Shown in pieces: positions 52,371 to 64,000 of a stretch of 64,000 nt of DNA. Position 1 is the first letter of the stretch. Each line of letters starts with the position of its first letter. The notes beneath the pieces were generated by a model. The model saw nothing but the letters and a program-made list of their open reading frames with translations, was not told the origin of the DNA and did no database searches. Made by a program: the position numbers and the translations under genes. The DNA is from Halichondria panicea (taxonomy: Eukaryota > Porifera > Demospongiae > Suberitida > Halichondriidae). The stretch is from positions 3,440,978 to 3,504,977 of the forward strand of contig NC_087377.1 of the NCBI RefSeq assembly GCF_963675165.1, in the 5' to 3' direction.

Positions 52371-55300
52371 CACAATGGTTTTCCCTCAAACAGATACACC
52401 TGAATGCGTCTAGACAACTTGAGATCCTAATCAGTGGAGTAGATGTAACGGACCAGCTGGTCAACGTCAGCTCTTCTATATCCACTGACCTCTATTCTGT
52501 ATCTCGAAGCAGTTCCAATTCCATTCTGGCCACATTCCCAAATGGAATGGGATTAATGGTGAATCTCTCCAGCATGCTCACCTTCACAGTTATCATCCCT
52601 GATGCCTTCCGTGGACTAACTAGAGGTACATAACATTCATAGCTGTGTTTTGTGTGAACAGAGTACATACTAGCTGAGAGCTCTTTCTGTTACAGTGTAG
52701 TGGGTAATTTTGTATGGTGGTATTAATGTTAGGTATGCACATTCAATTTGGCGAAAATACAGTAGGTCATTGATTAAGAGTTTATTTTCTATGCAGGAAT
52801 GGTTGGGAACTACAACGGTAATGTCACTGATGATGTCGTATTCCGAAACGGAACTATGGTGCCTATTAGTGAATTTTCCTTTCGGATACTGCATCAAGTA
52901 GGACTGTCATGTGAGCTATTGACCTATGACCTGAGCATATCCTGACTAAATATTTGCTAACTTATTGTTCACAGGGCAAGTGGATGCTTCAGAGTCTCTC
53001 TTCACTTACCCTGAGGGCTTGACTACTGAAGACTTTGCTGTCCTTGACCACGATCCACCCTACCTGGATGAAGTGGTAGCCAATGCGTCAGCAGAAGTGC
53101 TTAAAATGTGTGGAGATAATGTCGAGTGTATTTTTGACTCTATAGAAACAGGAGACATCAATATCGGCCTTGAAACCGTGACAATGATTTCCATAATTGA
53201 TGAAGATGAGAAGCAAGCATGTACGTTAAAATTATGTTCCATTGGGTAATCTTAACTACCGTATAGCGGGTACACTTTTGTGGAATAATCGTTAGTTGAG
53301 CTTTTTTGTTTGCAGCATGCATGCATGCGATATTGGGTATAAATGTTCGCGTATAGCCGAGATTAAGTGTTTTATCCGAGTGAGCTGGTATTAAAACACG
53401 TGATTTTGGCTAGGTGCATGGGTTCTAGTGCTGTCACGTGATCTCTAGCTTTGTGTACAACTTGTCATTTTTTGTACAGCTTGACCTGTTAGGCAAGTTT
53501 TTACCTGCATGGCTATCCATTTCATTAATTCAATGTCTCGATTTATTTGTATGTGTAAGTAACTTGAAAACTCAAGTTATAATATTAAGTTAATAATTAT
53601 TATAACTACTTTTAGATAAGCTGAAGTTGGCTAGAGATTATGTAATCTAAATTATGTACGTGGTATTTTCGGAATAACTAAGAAAGGTTTTTGCAAAATA
53701 GCAGCCTTTTTGCAGCATGCATGCATGCGATATTAAATTTGTGGGTATAAGTGTTCGCGTAGCCGAGATTAAGAGTTTTATCCGAGTGAAACATTAAAAC
53801 ACGTGATTTTGGCTAGGTGTGTTCTAAAGGATTTAGTGCTGTCACATCATCTCTAGCCTCGTGTAAAGCTTGTCATTTGTACAGCTTAACCTGTTATAAT
53901 TAATTATTCAATGTGTCTCGATTTGTTTGTATAAGTAGCTTAAAGCATATGTATTAAGTTAAAGCATATTATAGATAGCTGATTGTCTAGAGATCATGTG
54001 CATGATCTATAAGTTATGTACTTAATTATAGCAACTACTTACTGTTAATCTGTCCACTTACACCTTAATTTACGTACCTGCTTGAGATTAAAGTTAAGTT
54101 ATGTCAGTATATACAGTCATGTGTAAATTACAGCAACCACTTACTTACTGCTACATTGCAATCGTCACCTTTACCCACAGCAAACTTCCCTCCTCTCATC
54201 TACGGCCCTGTGAGCCTCTATGTTACGCTGGGGGTAGAGGCTGTACTGGTGTTCAATGTGACTGATGACAAGGGCAGTATCAATGTTACGCTGGTGGATG
54301 GACTGCCAGCTGGGGCCACTCTACTGCCTACCCCTAAGGGTGACTATACAATGGAGTTCACCTTCAGGTTAGAACTTAATGCGATTGCTGATATTTCTCT
54401 CGTGTTTTTGGCCACTGATGAGCTGGATGCTGGGTCAACTCTGGAAGTGCAGGTTTGTGGCTTGCATGAACAAGAGTGTTAGACCATAATTATTTTGATA
54501 GTATAGAGTTATTGCTGCAATGAGATTCCATATGTTTTTGCATTTACCCATAGATTGTGATCTGTGCTTGTGAGAATAATGGCAACTGCACACTGGAGGG
54601 AGTGGTGGATCAGAGTGCCAGTACTGTCGTCTCCAACTGTGTATGCCTTCAAGGTATGGTGCACCTTGTCAATAGCTATATATACTGGAGCTACAACATC
54701 AACTTGCATGCTTGTCTAAGAAACCATAGAGATGCTCAAGCCCCTATACAGTCAACTGATCTAAACTAGCTCACTAGGCTAGTAGCCAGCCCAACCCAAT
54801 CATGCAGAGAGAGACTGTGTTGTCATGACAGTATAATTATAGCTAGCTAGCTTGCTCGAATCAAATATTTTTATCTGCTAACTGGAAGGGTGGTTTGTAC
54901 GAACCTAATGAACTGACCATGGATCCGCCACTGATATTGCAACAATATAGTAGTAGAAGTTACCTACATGTATGCATACAATGCACTGCTTCAGGTTGGG
55001 AGGGTGACTTCTGTCAGGATGATGTCAACGGTTGTGCCAACTTTGACTGTTTCATGAGTGTGGATTGTGTGGACGTCCCTGCTCCAGGAGTGGGGGCAAT
55101 GTGTGGTCCATGCCCTCCAGGGTATCTTGGAGACGGGTCGAAGTGCGCTGGTAAGCTATCACCCTCCAGGAAATTGTTATAGTTATGTAGTAGATCTACA
55201 TTGTATGTTCTGATTAGCATGCACACCCTGGCAATTTCTATATGTAGTATATAGCTATGTGCATGCTCAGTGTGTGCTGCATGGTTGGCTTTGAGAGTAT

Positions 55301-55611
55301 ATAATTATACAGTTTCTTACAAGTCGTCATAAAACTACGTATTTAATTATCGTCACCTAATCGTAATTCCTTGTAATGCATTGATCTCCTCAGATATCGA
55401 CGAGTGTAATGGTATCCATGGTTGTGCTCAACTGTGTGTCAACCAACCGGGAAGCTTCGAGTGTGCCTGTTACCCTGGTTACGAGCTCAATAGTCTAACA
55501 CAATGTATAGGTAAGTGGATGAGTTATTTCGAAAGCGACCTTTAATTTGATATAGGAATAATTATAATTATGTCCATTTTCATGGTTGCATTGAAATAGC
55601 ATTTATGTATA

Positions 55612-56025
55612 CCGTATATCTTCTAATTTATCGGACAGCAAAAAATAATTATTTTGGAAATTGTCCGGGTATAATTGGAACAGATTTTTATAGAGCATGC
55701 GAAGTGTCCGGAATAATTAGAACAAGCAAGCAGCTGCATGCGAGCTAGCTAAGTTTAATAGAACAAGGTACGACTGAATAGTTGCACTATCTAAAACTAG
55801 CTACTCAAAGCTATCTAACTGCAGCACTCCAAGTCTTACTTGCCGTCTATGAATGGTAACTCAACTTTTCTATGAATGGTAACTCAACTTTTCAAGGTAT
55901 TGTCCGGATATTTAGAACAAATGTAATATTAAAGTACTGGAGTGTCCGTTGTATTAGAACAACGAAAATTGCCCAAAATAGTGTCCGGGTAATTAGAAGT
56001 GTCCGATAAATTAGAAGATATACGG
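55612..56025. mobile_element. TA-flanked MITE in an EGF intron (M2)
   Basis: Orthologue of the M1 element at 31730-32144, same insertion site and nearly identical sequence. The insertion therefore predates the duplication or was copied by conversion. Confidence 0.8.
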
Positions 56026-57663
56026 TAGTAGCTCTTTAAATTAGCAATTACTTTCGGGCCCATGGCCATGCAAATCTATGATTGATATGGAAAACACTAC
56101 TTGCTTCCTTCAGATATTGACGAGTGCTCTTTGCTCAATGGTGGTTGTCATCAAGTCTGCACCAACACGATTGGAGGGTTTGATTGCAGCTGTGAGGAAG
56201 GGTACACCATCAACACCGACAACAGAACATGCCAAGGTATTATGACCATGTACTGCTATCATAAACCTCTTATTTATCTTTGCAAATTTGTTTTACCCTC
56301 TACATTTATTTATACATGCAGTTGACCCAATAGCGATGTGTGATGCTAGTAACAGCTGTGCCCAATCATGTGTGAGATTATCCGGAGTGGAAACATGCGG
56401 CTGTCTCCCTGGTTACGAACTGGCGTCCAATGGGATAAATTGCACAAGTAAGTTTAGTAAAGCTGTCGAAAAACAACTTTGTGCTTTGGGAACAGATGCT
56501 GTCTTTAATGGGATGTATAGTAATAATTATAAGTTGAAGCCATTATTGTACAGACCTATTTTAGAATGCATGGTATTTTATATAATTATGAGGCTCCCAC
56601 TGTATCAATTGCACGTGAATAAAAGTTGCCCTCAACCCTTCACAGATATCAACGAGTGTCAGGAGAATCCATGTGAGCAGATCTGCACTGACTTGGAGAG
56701 AGGTTACGAATGCTCGTGTCGTGAGGGATACCAGCTGTTTCCTGGGGGGAGATGTACCGGTGAGGGGGTGTTGTTCAACAACAACTTGATCACCACTTCA
56801 ATTATAAATTCTATGTGTATACAAGTATGATGCTACCCTGAAGTGTGAATGATGTAATTGTGGCTCAATATAAATCTCTTTCTTTTACAGATATCAACGA
56901 GTGTTTGGTGGCAGCTCTGGACATATTTGCCGCTGACCTTTGTGAACCCTCCATGTTTTGTGTGAATGTTGAGGGTAACTACAGCTGTGAGTGTCCGGCT
57001 GGTACACTACTAGTGGAGGGAGTGTGTGAAGCTGGTAAGTACACCCAATCCTAATAGCTATATCAGAATGATAGGAGTGTCATATCGGATTCAACTTAAT
57101 TTTTAAAATCAGTATATATACAGTAAGAGCTCAGATGACATAATATTTTGTCGTAAATCACATTATCACATCGTACACGCTGTCATACTACATCATACAT
57201 TCATGCCAGGCCAGAAGCTAGTTTCAATTACCTATATATACAACACACACACAGAGAACGTGCTAACCACCACTGCTGCACCACCAGTGACGACTGTACC
57301 TGATGACACTGATACTATTCCTACTGATGCTATTCCTAATGCCGTTGTCGTGGAGATCAACGGATTTACTCCTTCCACGGTAATAACTACACAAATTAAT
57401 ATTTGTACTGTCAGTGAGTCCTTTTCCTCTAGTTCACTCCTGAGAATCAGAGGCGCTTCAGAGAAGCCACAGCAGATGCTGTCAATGGCTACTGTGAGGA
57501 AAATGAGTGTCTCGTAGTATTCCCGGACCCTCAGGCAAGAGCGAGGTGAATTGATTCATACAGCTACTGTATTAACGACGAAGAATAAAATCACAAGAGA
57601 ATAATACACAAAGTTGCATTAATTATGTGACTCACTGATAGCCTGCCCCCTCCTACACACATG

Positions 57664-57665
<2 letters not shown>

Positions 57666-57750
<85 letters not shown>
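57666..57750. repeat. CA microsatellite in M2
   Basis: About 85 bp, preceded by CTGATAGCCTGCCCCCTCCTA that M1 lacks. Lies before the acceptor at 57771. Confidence 0.9.
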
Positions 57751-57753
<3 letters not shown>

Positions 57754-58873
57754 CACACACTCTTGTCTCAGGAGGAACACTCTCACGGCTGACAACCTCT
57801 ACATTGCTGGCATCACTAGCACTGGAAATTCTAGAGTCAGCTTCAGCTTGTATGCTCGTTTGGGTGGTGGTATCCTCAGCGGCAGTGCCTTGGCAACGGC
57901 TGTACTGGTGAGAGTCTTTCCTTGCTACTTAATATAATTATGTGTGGGTGGATTTGTCATATCTAAACCTCCCTCCCCTATAGGATCACCGTGACGAGTA
58001 CGCAGCCCTAGGCTTTAATGTGGCTAGTGTACAACTGCCTACGGAATCAACCACCATTCTGACGACCAACCAGATCATTGGTATAGCGGTGGGGGTTGTT
58101 CTTGGACTAATCTTAATACTGGTCCTTCTTCTGATTATTATCACATGGTGAGGCTGCTGTTTTATTATAATAAGTGCATGGATCATATTATAGGTAAATA
58201 GCAAAACCTCAAGTGCAGATATCTACTTTATAGTAAAGGCCATCTCAATGCACAACTTTATTTGTTGCGATCTTTTTTCAATGTCTAGTCTAGTGTGACC
58301 ACTCTCTGATAATGATTCTTTCCTTGTAGTTGTTGTGTGAAGTATCGATCAGGACAACCCAAGAATGGAGGAGACCTCACCAATGTTGGTACTAGCCTTG
58401 ACATGAAGCCAGTACCCCACGAGGGCCTTGAAGAACAAGCCGTGGGACTAGAGTCTGAGGAGAAGGAAGGGGATCTCGACTATGAGAGATATAAGACTAT
58501 TAAATAAACCATTAATTTACAGTATTTTGGTGACACTATAATTAGTATGCTGCTGAACTTTTAGCTTTGTTTTGTCTTCTAGACTTATTATTGTCCATGT
58601 CCCCCTGCGGCTCTACTATTAATAAATAAATAGAGCTGGTATAAACGCCATTAGTGCAAACTTTCGTATGAATTTCGATTATTTTCTGTTCTATTCGTAT
58701 ACAGCTCAGAATCTCTGGCTCAGAATAGCGATGTACACATGTAGAAGCTATTGCACATTGTACTGCTTAATTTTCTTATTCAGAGTTAATGCCTAAATAT
58801 CCACCATAAGAAAATAACCCGCTATATAGATCTAGTACACACTGACAGTCAATCAATATCACTGAATGATACA

Positions 58874-58893
58874 TGTTTAGTTAATGATCTTTA
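58874..58893 (+). promoter_or_regulatory. Conserved 5' motif of receptor family (copy G)
   Basis: The same 20-mer as before R-B and R-E, 58 bp upstream of the start at 58952. Confidence 0.45.
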
Positions 58894-58951
58894 CATCTCT
58901 ACATTTACGGGGTAATACATTCTAGTTCTCTTGATTGCCACTAAAAGCGAT

Positions 58952-60995
58952 ATGGACGTGAGATGGCTCATTCTTTCAACAACTCTTGTGGCATCTATAC
59001 AAGGTTTGTCTGTGAGGAGTCAGTGTATTATGTTTCTATGTGGTATACATGTTTGCAGCTCAGTTTGCAGTACAACCAGTGTCAGTGGTACAGGCCCAGG
59101 GGATAGATGCAGTGTTTGAGTGTCAGTATTCTGGAGCACAAAGTTACAATTGGGGGATCAATGGAGAGTTTCCTACTGAGGATAACTACCCACCTGATGT
59201 GACTGTTACCCCATCGTCTGGTGATATCCCAGCAACACTGACCATCCCAACCACAACAGAGTACAATAACACTGTGGTGCAGTGTGAGGCAGTGGTTAGA
59301 GACGGAAGAGTGTTCATACCTGAATTATCAGTACATGCTACCTTGCAAGTACAAGGTAGTCACAACCAACATTAAATAACTTGTTTTTGAACCCAGTTCC
59401 TCTCAGGTCCTCTTTCAGCTGTCTCCAACCTCCGTGCTCAGTCATCAAGCACCAACATCACAATCACCTGGGATGCTCCCTTCTCTCTTAACCTCACCAC
59501 AGCTGAACCAGACATACAGTATTGTGTGGATGTGTACGATAGTGTCACTGGTGTTCTACTACACTCTGAGTGTGGTATTATTGAGGAACATTACACCTAT
59601 TCCCCTAGCAACCCCTGCTCGATGTATTGCATTGTTGGTGACACCTAGGAGCAATCTTGACGGAGCTCTCAATGGAAGCATTGGTAAGTAGACTTATTGA
59701 AATGTGTGAGTGGCTAAATGATATCACAATCTAACACAGCACGGTTTCAGGGATTTTCAGTGCAGCCAGTATCAGTGATACAAGCTGAAGGCCTGGAGGC
59801 AGTGTTTGAGTGTTTGTACCCTGGAGCAACCGCTTATAGTTGGGGACTCGATAGAATATACCCACCTGCTGATGCGTTTCCACCTGATCTAACTCGTACC
59901 CCACCGTCTGGTAATACTCCAGCAAGACTTTCTATCCCATCGACAGGGCAATACAACAGCACTGTGGTGCAGTGTAGGGCTGTGCTTGATGTGGGAGGAG
60001 ATGCACAGTTTGTGCAAACATGTGATGCTCTGTTGTTAGTACAAGGTATCCTTATTGGAATGATAACTAGCTTTTACATTTTATGCTTTGAGCACTTCAG
60101 GTCCACTGGGTTCTGTTACTGGACTGAGACTAGACATGGTGACCTCTACTTCAGTGACTCTCACCTGGGATGCCCCCTTCTCTCTAGACCTCACCACAGC
60201 TGAGCCAGACACACAGTATTGTGTGGATGTGCACAGTGTTCCTGGAAGACAACTGGTGGAGTCAACATGTGACATCATCGACACTAATAACACTTTCTCT
60301 ACCAGTGATCAAGACCAGTTAGTATTTACAGTGACACCAAGAAGTAATGTGGAGGGTAGTCTCAATGGAACCTCCAGTGAACTAGTCGGACCTCCTTCGC
60401 AAGGTAAATGGTCTGTGTACCAAGCATTATCTATTATAGTTATGTAGTACCACTCTCTTCACAGCTAACGACACGATTACTGACATCTCACCATCGTCAT
60501 CTCTTCCTGAGTCTATTCAACCACCCTCTATTTATACAGTAGCAGGTGAGTAATAAAGTATGCTAAGCAGGCTTAACTGTATAGTATGATTGGCTGTTTA
60601 TACCCTGTAATTATGTTATACAGTGTCTTCAGGTGTGACAGCTGCGGTAGTTCTACTCCTACTCTTAGTTATCGCCATTTTAACAGCTGTTGTCATAGTG
60701 AAACGAAAACAAAGGAACCACAAAGGTAAACTGTTGATAATTAATTTTGTTTATTGTATTTACTATTTCTCTTTAATTTAGGTGATGTTGTTGTATCAGA
60801 TGGAAGAATGGATTTGTCATCAACATTGCCAGGAATTGAGCAGCCTAACGAAGCTCATGCTCCAGTGCTCAATAAGAACATTGTCTATGAGCAGACACGG
60901 ATACCAAGACACAATGCACGGTAGTAGCAATGGAGGATAGGAACACTGAGCCAAGTCATGAGTACGAAGAAGTATTATCTCAGGGACATTTTTAG
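58952..60995 (+). pseudogene. Receptor copy R-G: near-intact Ig/FN3 receptor with two frameshifts
   Basis: Signal exon 58952-59003, Ig1 59059-59355 intact. FN3-1 (from 59407) has a 1-bp insertion (TATTGC for TATGC near 59626), giving GDT-TAG. Ig2, FN3-2 (to about 60403), stalk and TM (VSSGVTAAVVLLLLLVIAIL) are open. The tail has lost 22 bp after RHN, ending at TAG 60922-60924 and removing the HEYEEV site; the first tail tyrosine is His (EAHAPVL). Either frameshift alone could be an assembly error, but two point to decay. Confidence 0.8.
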
Positions 60996-62817
60996 AATGA
61001 TTGAGCGTCACCTCACATTATTACATAATGTAGTTGTCCCAAATACACGTAAAATAAATTGTGGTTACATTAGTGTTGTTATTTTTTCGAGAAGTTCGAT
61101 AATTATACTGCTTAATTGAACCATGACAACCGTGCCTCGTTCACACACTCAGTATTCAACGTGAGAAGTTTAATTGGGCCTGAAGCAATCATTGATTTAA
61201 GCAAACCTTTCAATTGAGCTATATGAAATAGGTACAAAGTGCACCCTTTATCACAAATAATTATTACACAACAACTGTACTCTAAGTGCTAAGTGTCTGT
61301 GAACTATTCAGTGCATCTTTAACCTCTCCTCTCCAGTGACCAAACCTGTGCACACAATAATTATACACTGATAAAGTTTCCACTATACAAGGCTCGGCTT
61401 TCTTACTACTGTATACATTAATGTGAGAAATATTTGATCATTATAAAATTATTATTGTGTAGGGGAATGATTGGTGCATGGTCGTTTATAATAATTATAA
61501 CAGCAAAAAATTGTTATAGTATAGGCAATCGCTTAGCAATGAAAAACATCAACCGTTGTTGGCTATAAGGTCTGGCAAACATAAGTGGATAGTTTATCTA
61601 ACATATGCAACGTCATGCATGATCTGACGTTGTATTGAAACACACAGTTTTGTACCCATTTGAGCTATTAATAGGCCCAGGGTACCTTTTTGGTTAGTGA
61701 TGATCAATGGAACTCAAGCAAATTCGTCAGCTAAAGTCTACTTGTTTTACACATGCATGCATTGCTATGTCTATAACATTAGAATACTTATACTTGCAGA
61801 GATAAACGATGCTACATTTTTACATTTTAAGTTCACCTAAACGGTTTCCCACTAATAACTACACTTTCTCTACCATTGATCAAGACCATGCAGTGGGTGT
61901 TTACAGTGACACCAAGAAGTAATGTGGAGGGTAGTCTCAATGGAACCTCCAGCAGTGACACCAATAGTGAAAGTCGGACTATCTTTTGAAGTGGTTAATT
62001 CCAACTATGTTGCTAGCCTTTCTACACAATTGTTATCATACAGTAATGGATGTATTGCTATCAACATGTTGCTATAGCTTTCTACATGTGTAAACATGAA
62101 AGGTGGCTTAGCTAACACCTCCACACAACACATGCATGCACACTCTATATAATTATATAGTCCAGAACAAAGGGAATGAACTACTTTATCATAATTGTAG
62201 TCTTAATTCCTGACAGTGCATGGTGTTAGGGTGCATCCCTTCATAGAATCCAATTGCCATGGTGACAAGTCCTCTGTTGTTACATATAACTATGAATGTT
62301 TTTTTTCTTCTCAATCTCCTTTACAACTAGATCTAGATCTATAGAACAAATAAGAGATTATTTGTTTTAATAAAATCATGCAATGTCTATAATTACATCA
62401 AAATTTTGTGCAATAATTGAAATAATTATGTATACTGTTGTACTAGACAAGAATACTATTATAGGGGCAGTGCTCGAAAGCATAATTATAATTATATAAT
62501 AGTATAAGGTCCTATACTCTAAAGAATGTCACTGCATGCATGACTGTTTGAGTATAATAATTTATTATATAATTATATAATAGTATAAGGTCCTATACTC
62601 TAAAGAATGTCACTGCATGACTGTTTGAGTATAATAATTATAATAGTCAAGAGCCAATACAATGTGTGATAGGTGTCTCGTAATATTCACCCTGCATGAT
62701 GTCTTAAATCACGTCATGCATGTGCACCGGTATACAAACCGAGCATTAACAAAAAACAAAGCTGTCAACTATAAATAATTTAGCTTGAAACCCATAATTT
62801 AATGACTCATAATAATT
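60996..62817. other. Spacer R-G to M3 with relics
   Basis: 61003-61400 repeats the flank after R-C, including the end of the antisense RASSF-like relic. 61860-61985 repeats the orphan FN3-2 fragment seen at 14028. 62480-62640 is a tandem duplication of about 85 bp (AGTATAAGGTCCTATACTCT and AAGAATGTCACTGCATG). The RA-domain part present at 13.56-13.93 kb is missing here. No intact gene seen. Confidence 0.55.
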
Positions 62818-62876
62818 GCTCCCCCTCAATATAAGGGGGTTCAAAAACATTGGAATTTATCATATACCCCCTTGTA
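62818..62876 (+). promoter_or_regulatory. Conserved upstream block of the M genes (M3)
   Basis: CTCCCCCTCAATATAAGGGG and the later ACCCCCTTGTATA form inverted C/G tracts matching those before M2, about 90-145 bp before the start codon. Confidence 0.4.
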
Positions 62877-62961
62877 TATAGCTATATAGCTATTAAACAG
62901 CTACGTATAATATTATAGTCTCTAAAACATTAAACGCGCTGCAGGAGACTGTTCTCTTGCA

Positions 62962-63049
62962 ATGAAGTTTCTTATAGCTGTGGCTCTGTTGGTTGTTGGA
63001 CTCTCCCCTGGCCCAGGCTCAGGACAGACCAGTGAGGCACCAACTGATG
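62962..63049 (+). CDS. M3 exon 1: signal peptide of a third M gene (partial)
   Basis: MKFLIAVALLVVGLSPGPGS then GQTSEAPTD and a phase-1 donor (G|GTAAGT). Exon form, phase and sequence equal exon 1 of M1 and M2, without the 36-bp repeats. The remaining exons would lie beyond the right edge; 63050-64000 looks like intron, with a MITE relic at 63255-63475 also seen in intron 5 of M1 and M2. Confidence 0.8.
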
Positions 63050-64000
63050 GTAAGTCCACAAGAGAAGGTAAATTTGTTATGAGCCGGGCACCTGCACCCC
63101 TGTTGTACTACTATAGACCTATTGTTCTACCTATAGTAAATCTATAATTATGTATATAATTATAGTATTATTTTACCCGTGCACTATTTATATTTTTGTT
63201 ATACGTAGAGAGTCTGCATATGGTTTTGATGTCTCTGATCGCAAACCTATAATTATACCGTATTACTAGGATATTTTGCTAGTGAAAACCTTTGTGAATG
63301 AGCCAAATCAGCAGAAAATTTGATCCTTTGCGTTCTAACTATTGCGTTCTGGCAAGGATCGTGTGTATTTACTATAGTAATAATTTAGGTTTTGCGGATT
63401 TTATTGTTGCGAATTGATCAACCATCGCGAAGTTCGCAAATGTTTGATGCTCGCAAAACCTTCTAGTAATATGCTTTTGTATGCATCCAATTTGATCACT
63501 TAGACATATCTGCATGCGTGGCGTATTAAAAAATGCAGAGACACAAAGTCTATAATTATAGTGGGCTATAACCACAAAGCCATACAACATTCGATTTTCA
63601 GTAGCAGCTTAATAAAAATTATGGAATTACCATAATTATTAAAATGACCAAACTAGGCTGCTTTCCATTTGCAAGAACTGCAGTTCAAATATACACACTG
63701 AGTTAGACACTCTTTCTCCCTATTTATGGGCTCCTGACTAAATACATTCAAGGTTCGCAGAAAAATAGTCCCCTCCAGACCATTGATTGAATGTCAAATC
63801 AATTTGGCAGAAAATAATTATGGCCCTGCCCTGCAAAAAATGTTTCACCAAAGTTTTATAGAACATGATTATATTCTACTGGGCCATTAGGATGAAGGTA
63901 GTGAGCGCGTAATTCTCTCTAACATCCTTTCAGTCTACTGTTGGATTGTCTATTAATTAGCACTTGCTTGATTATAAGCGGTTTTTATTTAAGCGCATGC

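Overview
This is eukaryotic, metazoan-type nuclear DNA. It is AT-rich, and the genes are built from many short exons with GT-AG introns, mostly 50-300 bp and symmetrical phase 1. The coded proteins are animal extracellular modules: Ig-like, FN3, NIDO, AMOP, VWD and calcium-binding EGF. The compactness and module mix suggest an early-branching invertebrate such as a demosponge (Amphimedon-like). The sequence alone does not prove the species.

All large genes lie on the + strand in a tandem array of two alternating families. Family R is a single-pass receptor: signal peptide, Ig, FN3, Ig, FN3, short stalk, transmembrane helix and a tail with three tyrosines. Family M is a large single-pass protein of about 2,100 residues: signal peptide, Thr-rich linker, beta-sandwich region, several Ig-like modules, then a MUC4-like NIDO-AMOP-VWD core with a GDPH site, EGF repeats, transmembrane helix and tail. 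Order: R-A (broken, 1-1137), Crypton relic (2303-3164), R-B (broken, 3525-7086), R-C (intact, 10470-12507), M1 (15418-34698), R-E (broken, 35129-37164), R-F (broken, 37887-38899), M2 (39179-58507, exon 10 split by an insertion), R-G (broken, 58952-60995) and the first exon of M3 (62962-63049). One R copy in six is intact. M1 and M2 are almost identical, introns included, over their 3' thirds, and clearly diverged in their N-terminal exons.

Antisense relics of a RASSF-type RA-domain gene follow the receptor copies at 1.3, 7.3, 12.8-13.9 and probably 61.3 kb. Introns and spacers hold many DNA-transposon derivatives. For many of these the ends and target-site duplications can be read exactly, because a paralogue supplies the empty site: MULE-like (9-bp duplication), PIF/Harbinger-like (TWA), CACTG-ended (2 bp), hAT5-like (5 bp) and TA-flanked MITEs. 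A tRNA-derived SINE and long CA microsatellites abutting splice acceptors are also present.

Inference: a fast-evolving cluster of cell-surface recognition genes. A tyrosine-tailed Ig/FN3 receptor sits beside a membrane-mucin-like partner, and both families undergo duplication, decay and sequence exchange. The layout recalls invertebrate allorecognition complexes, but no function is shown by the sequence.
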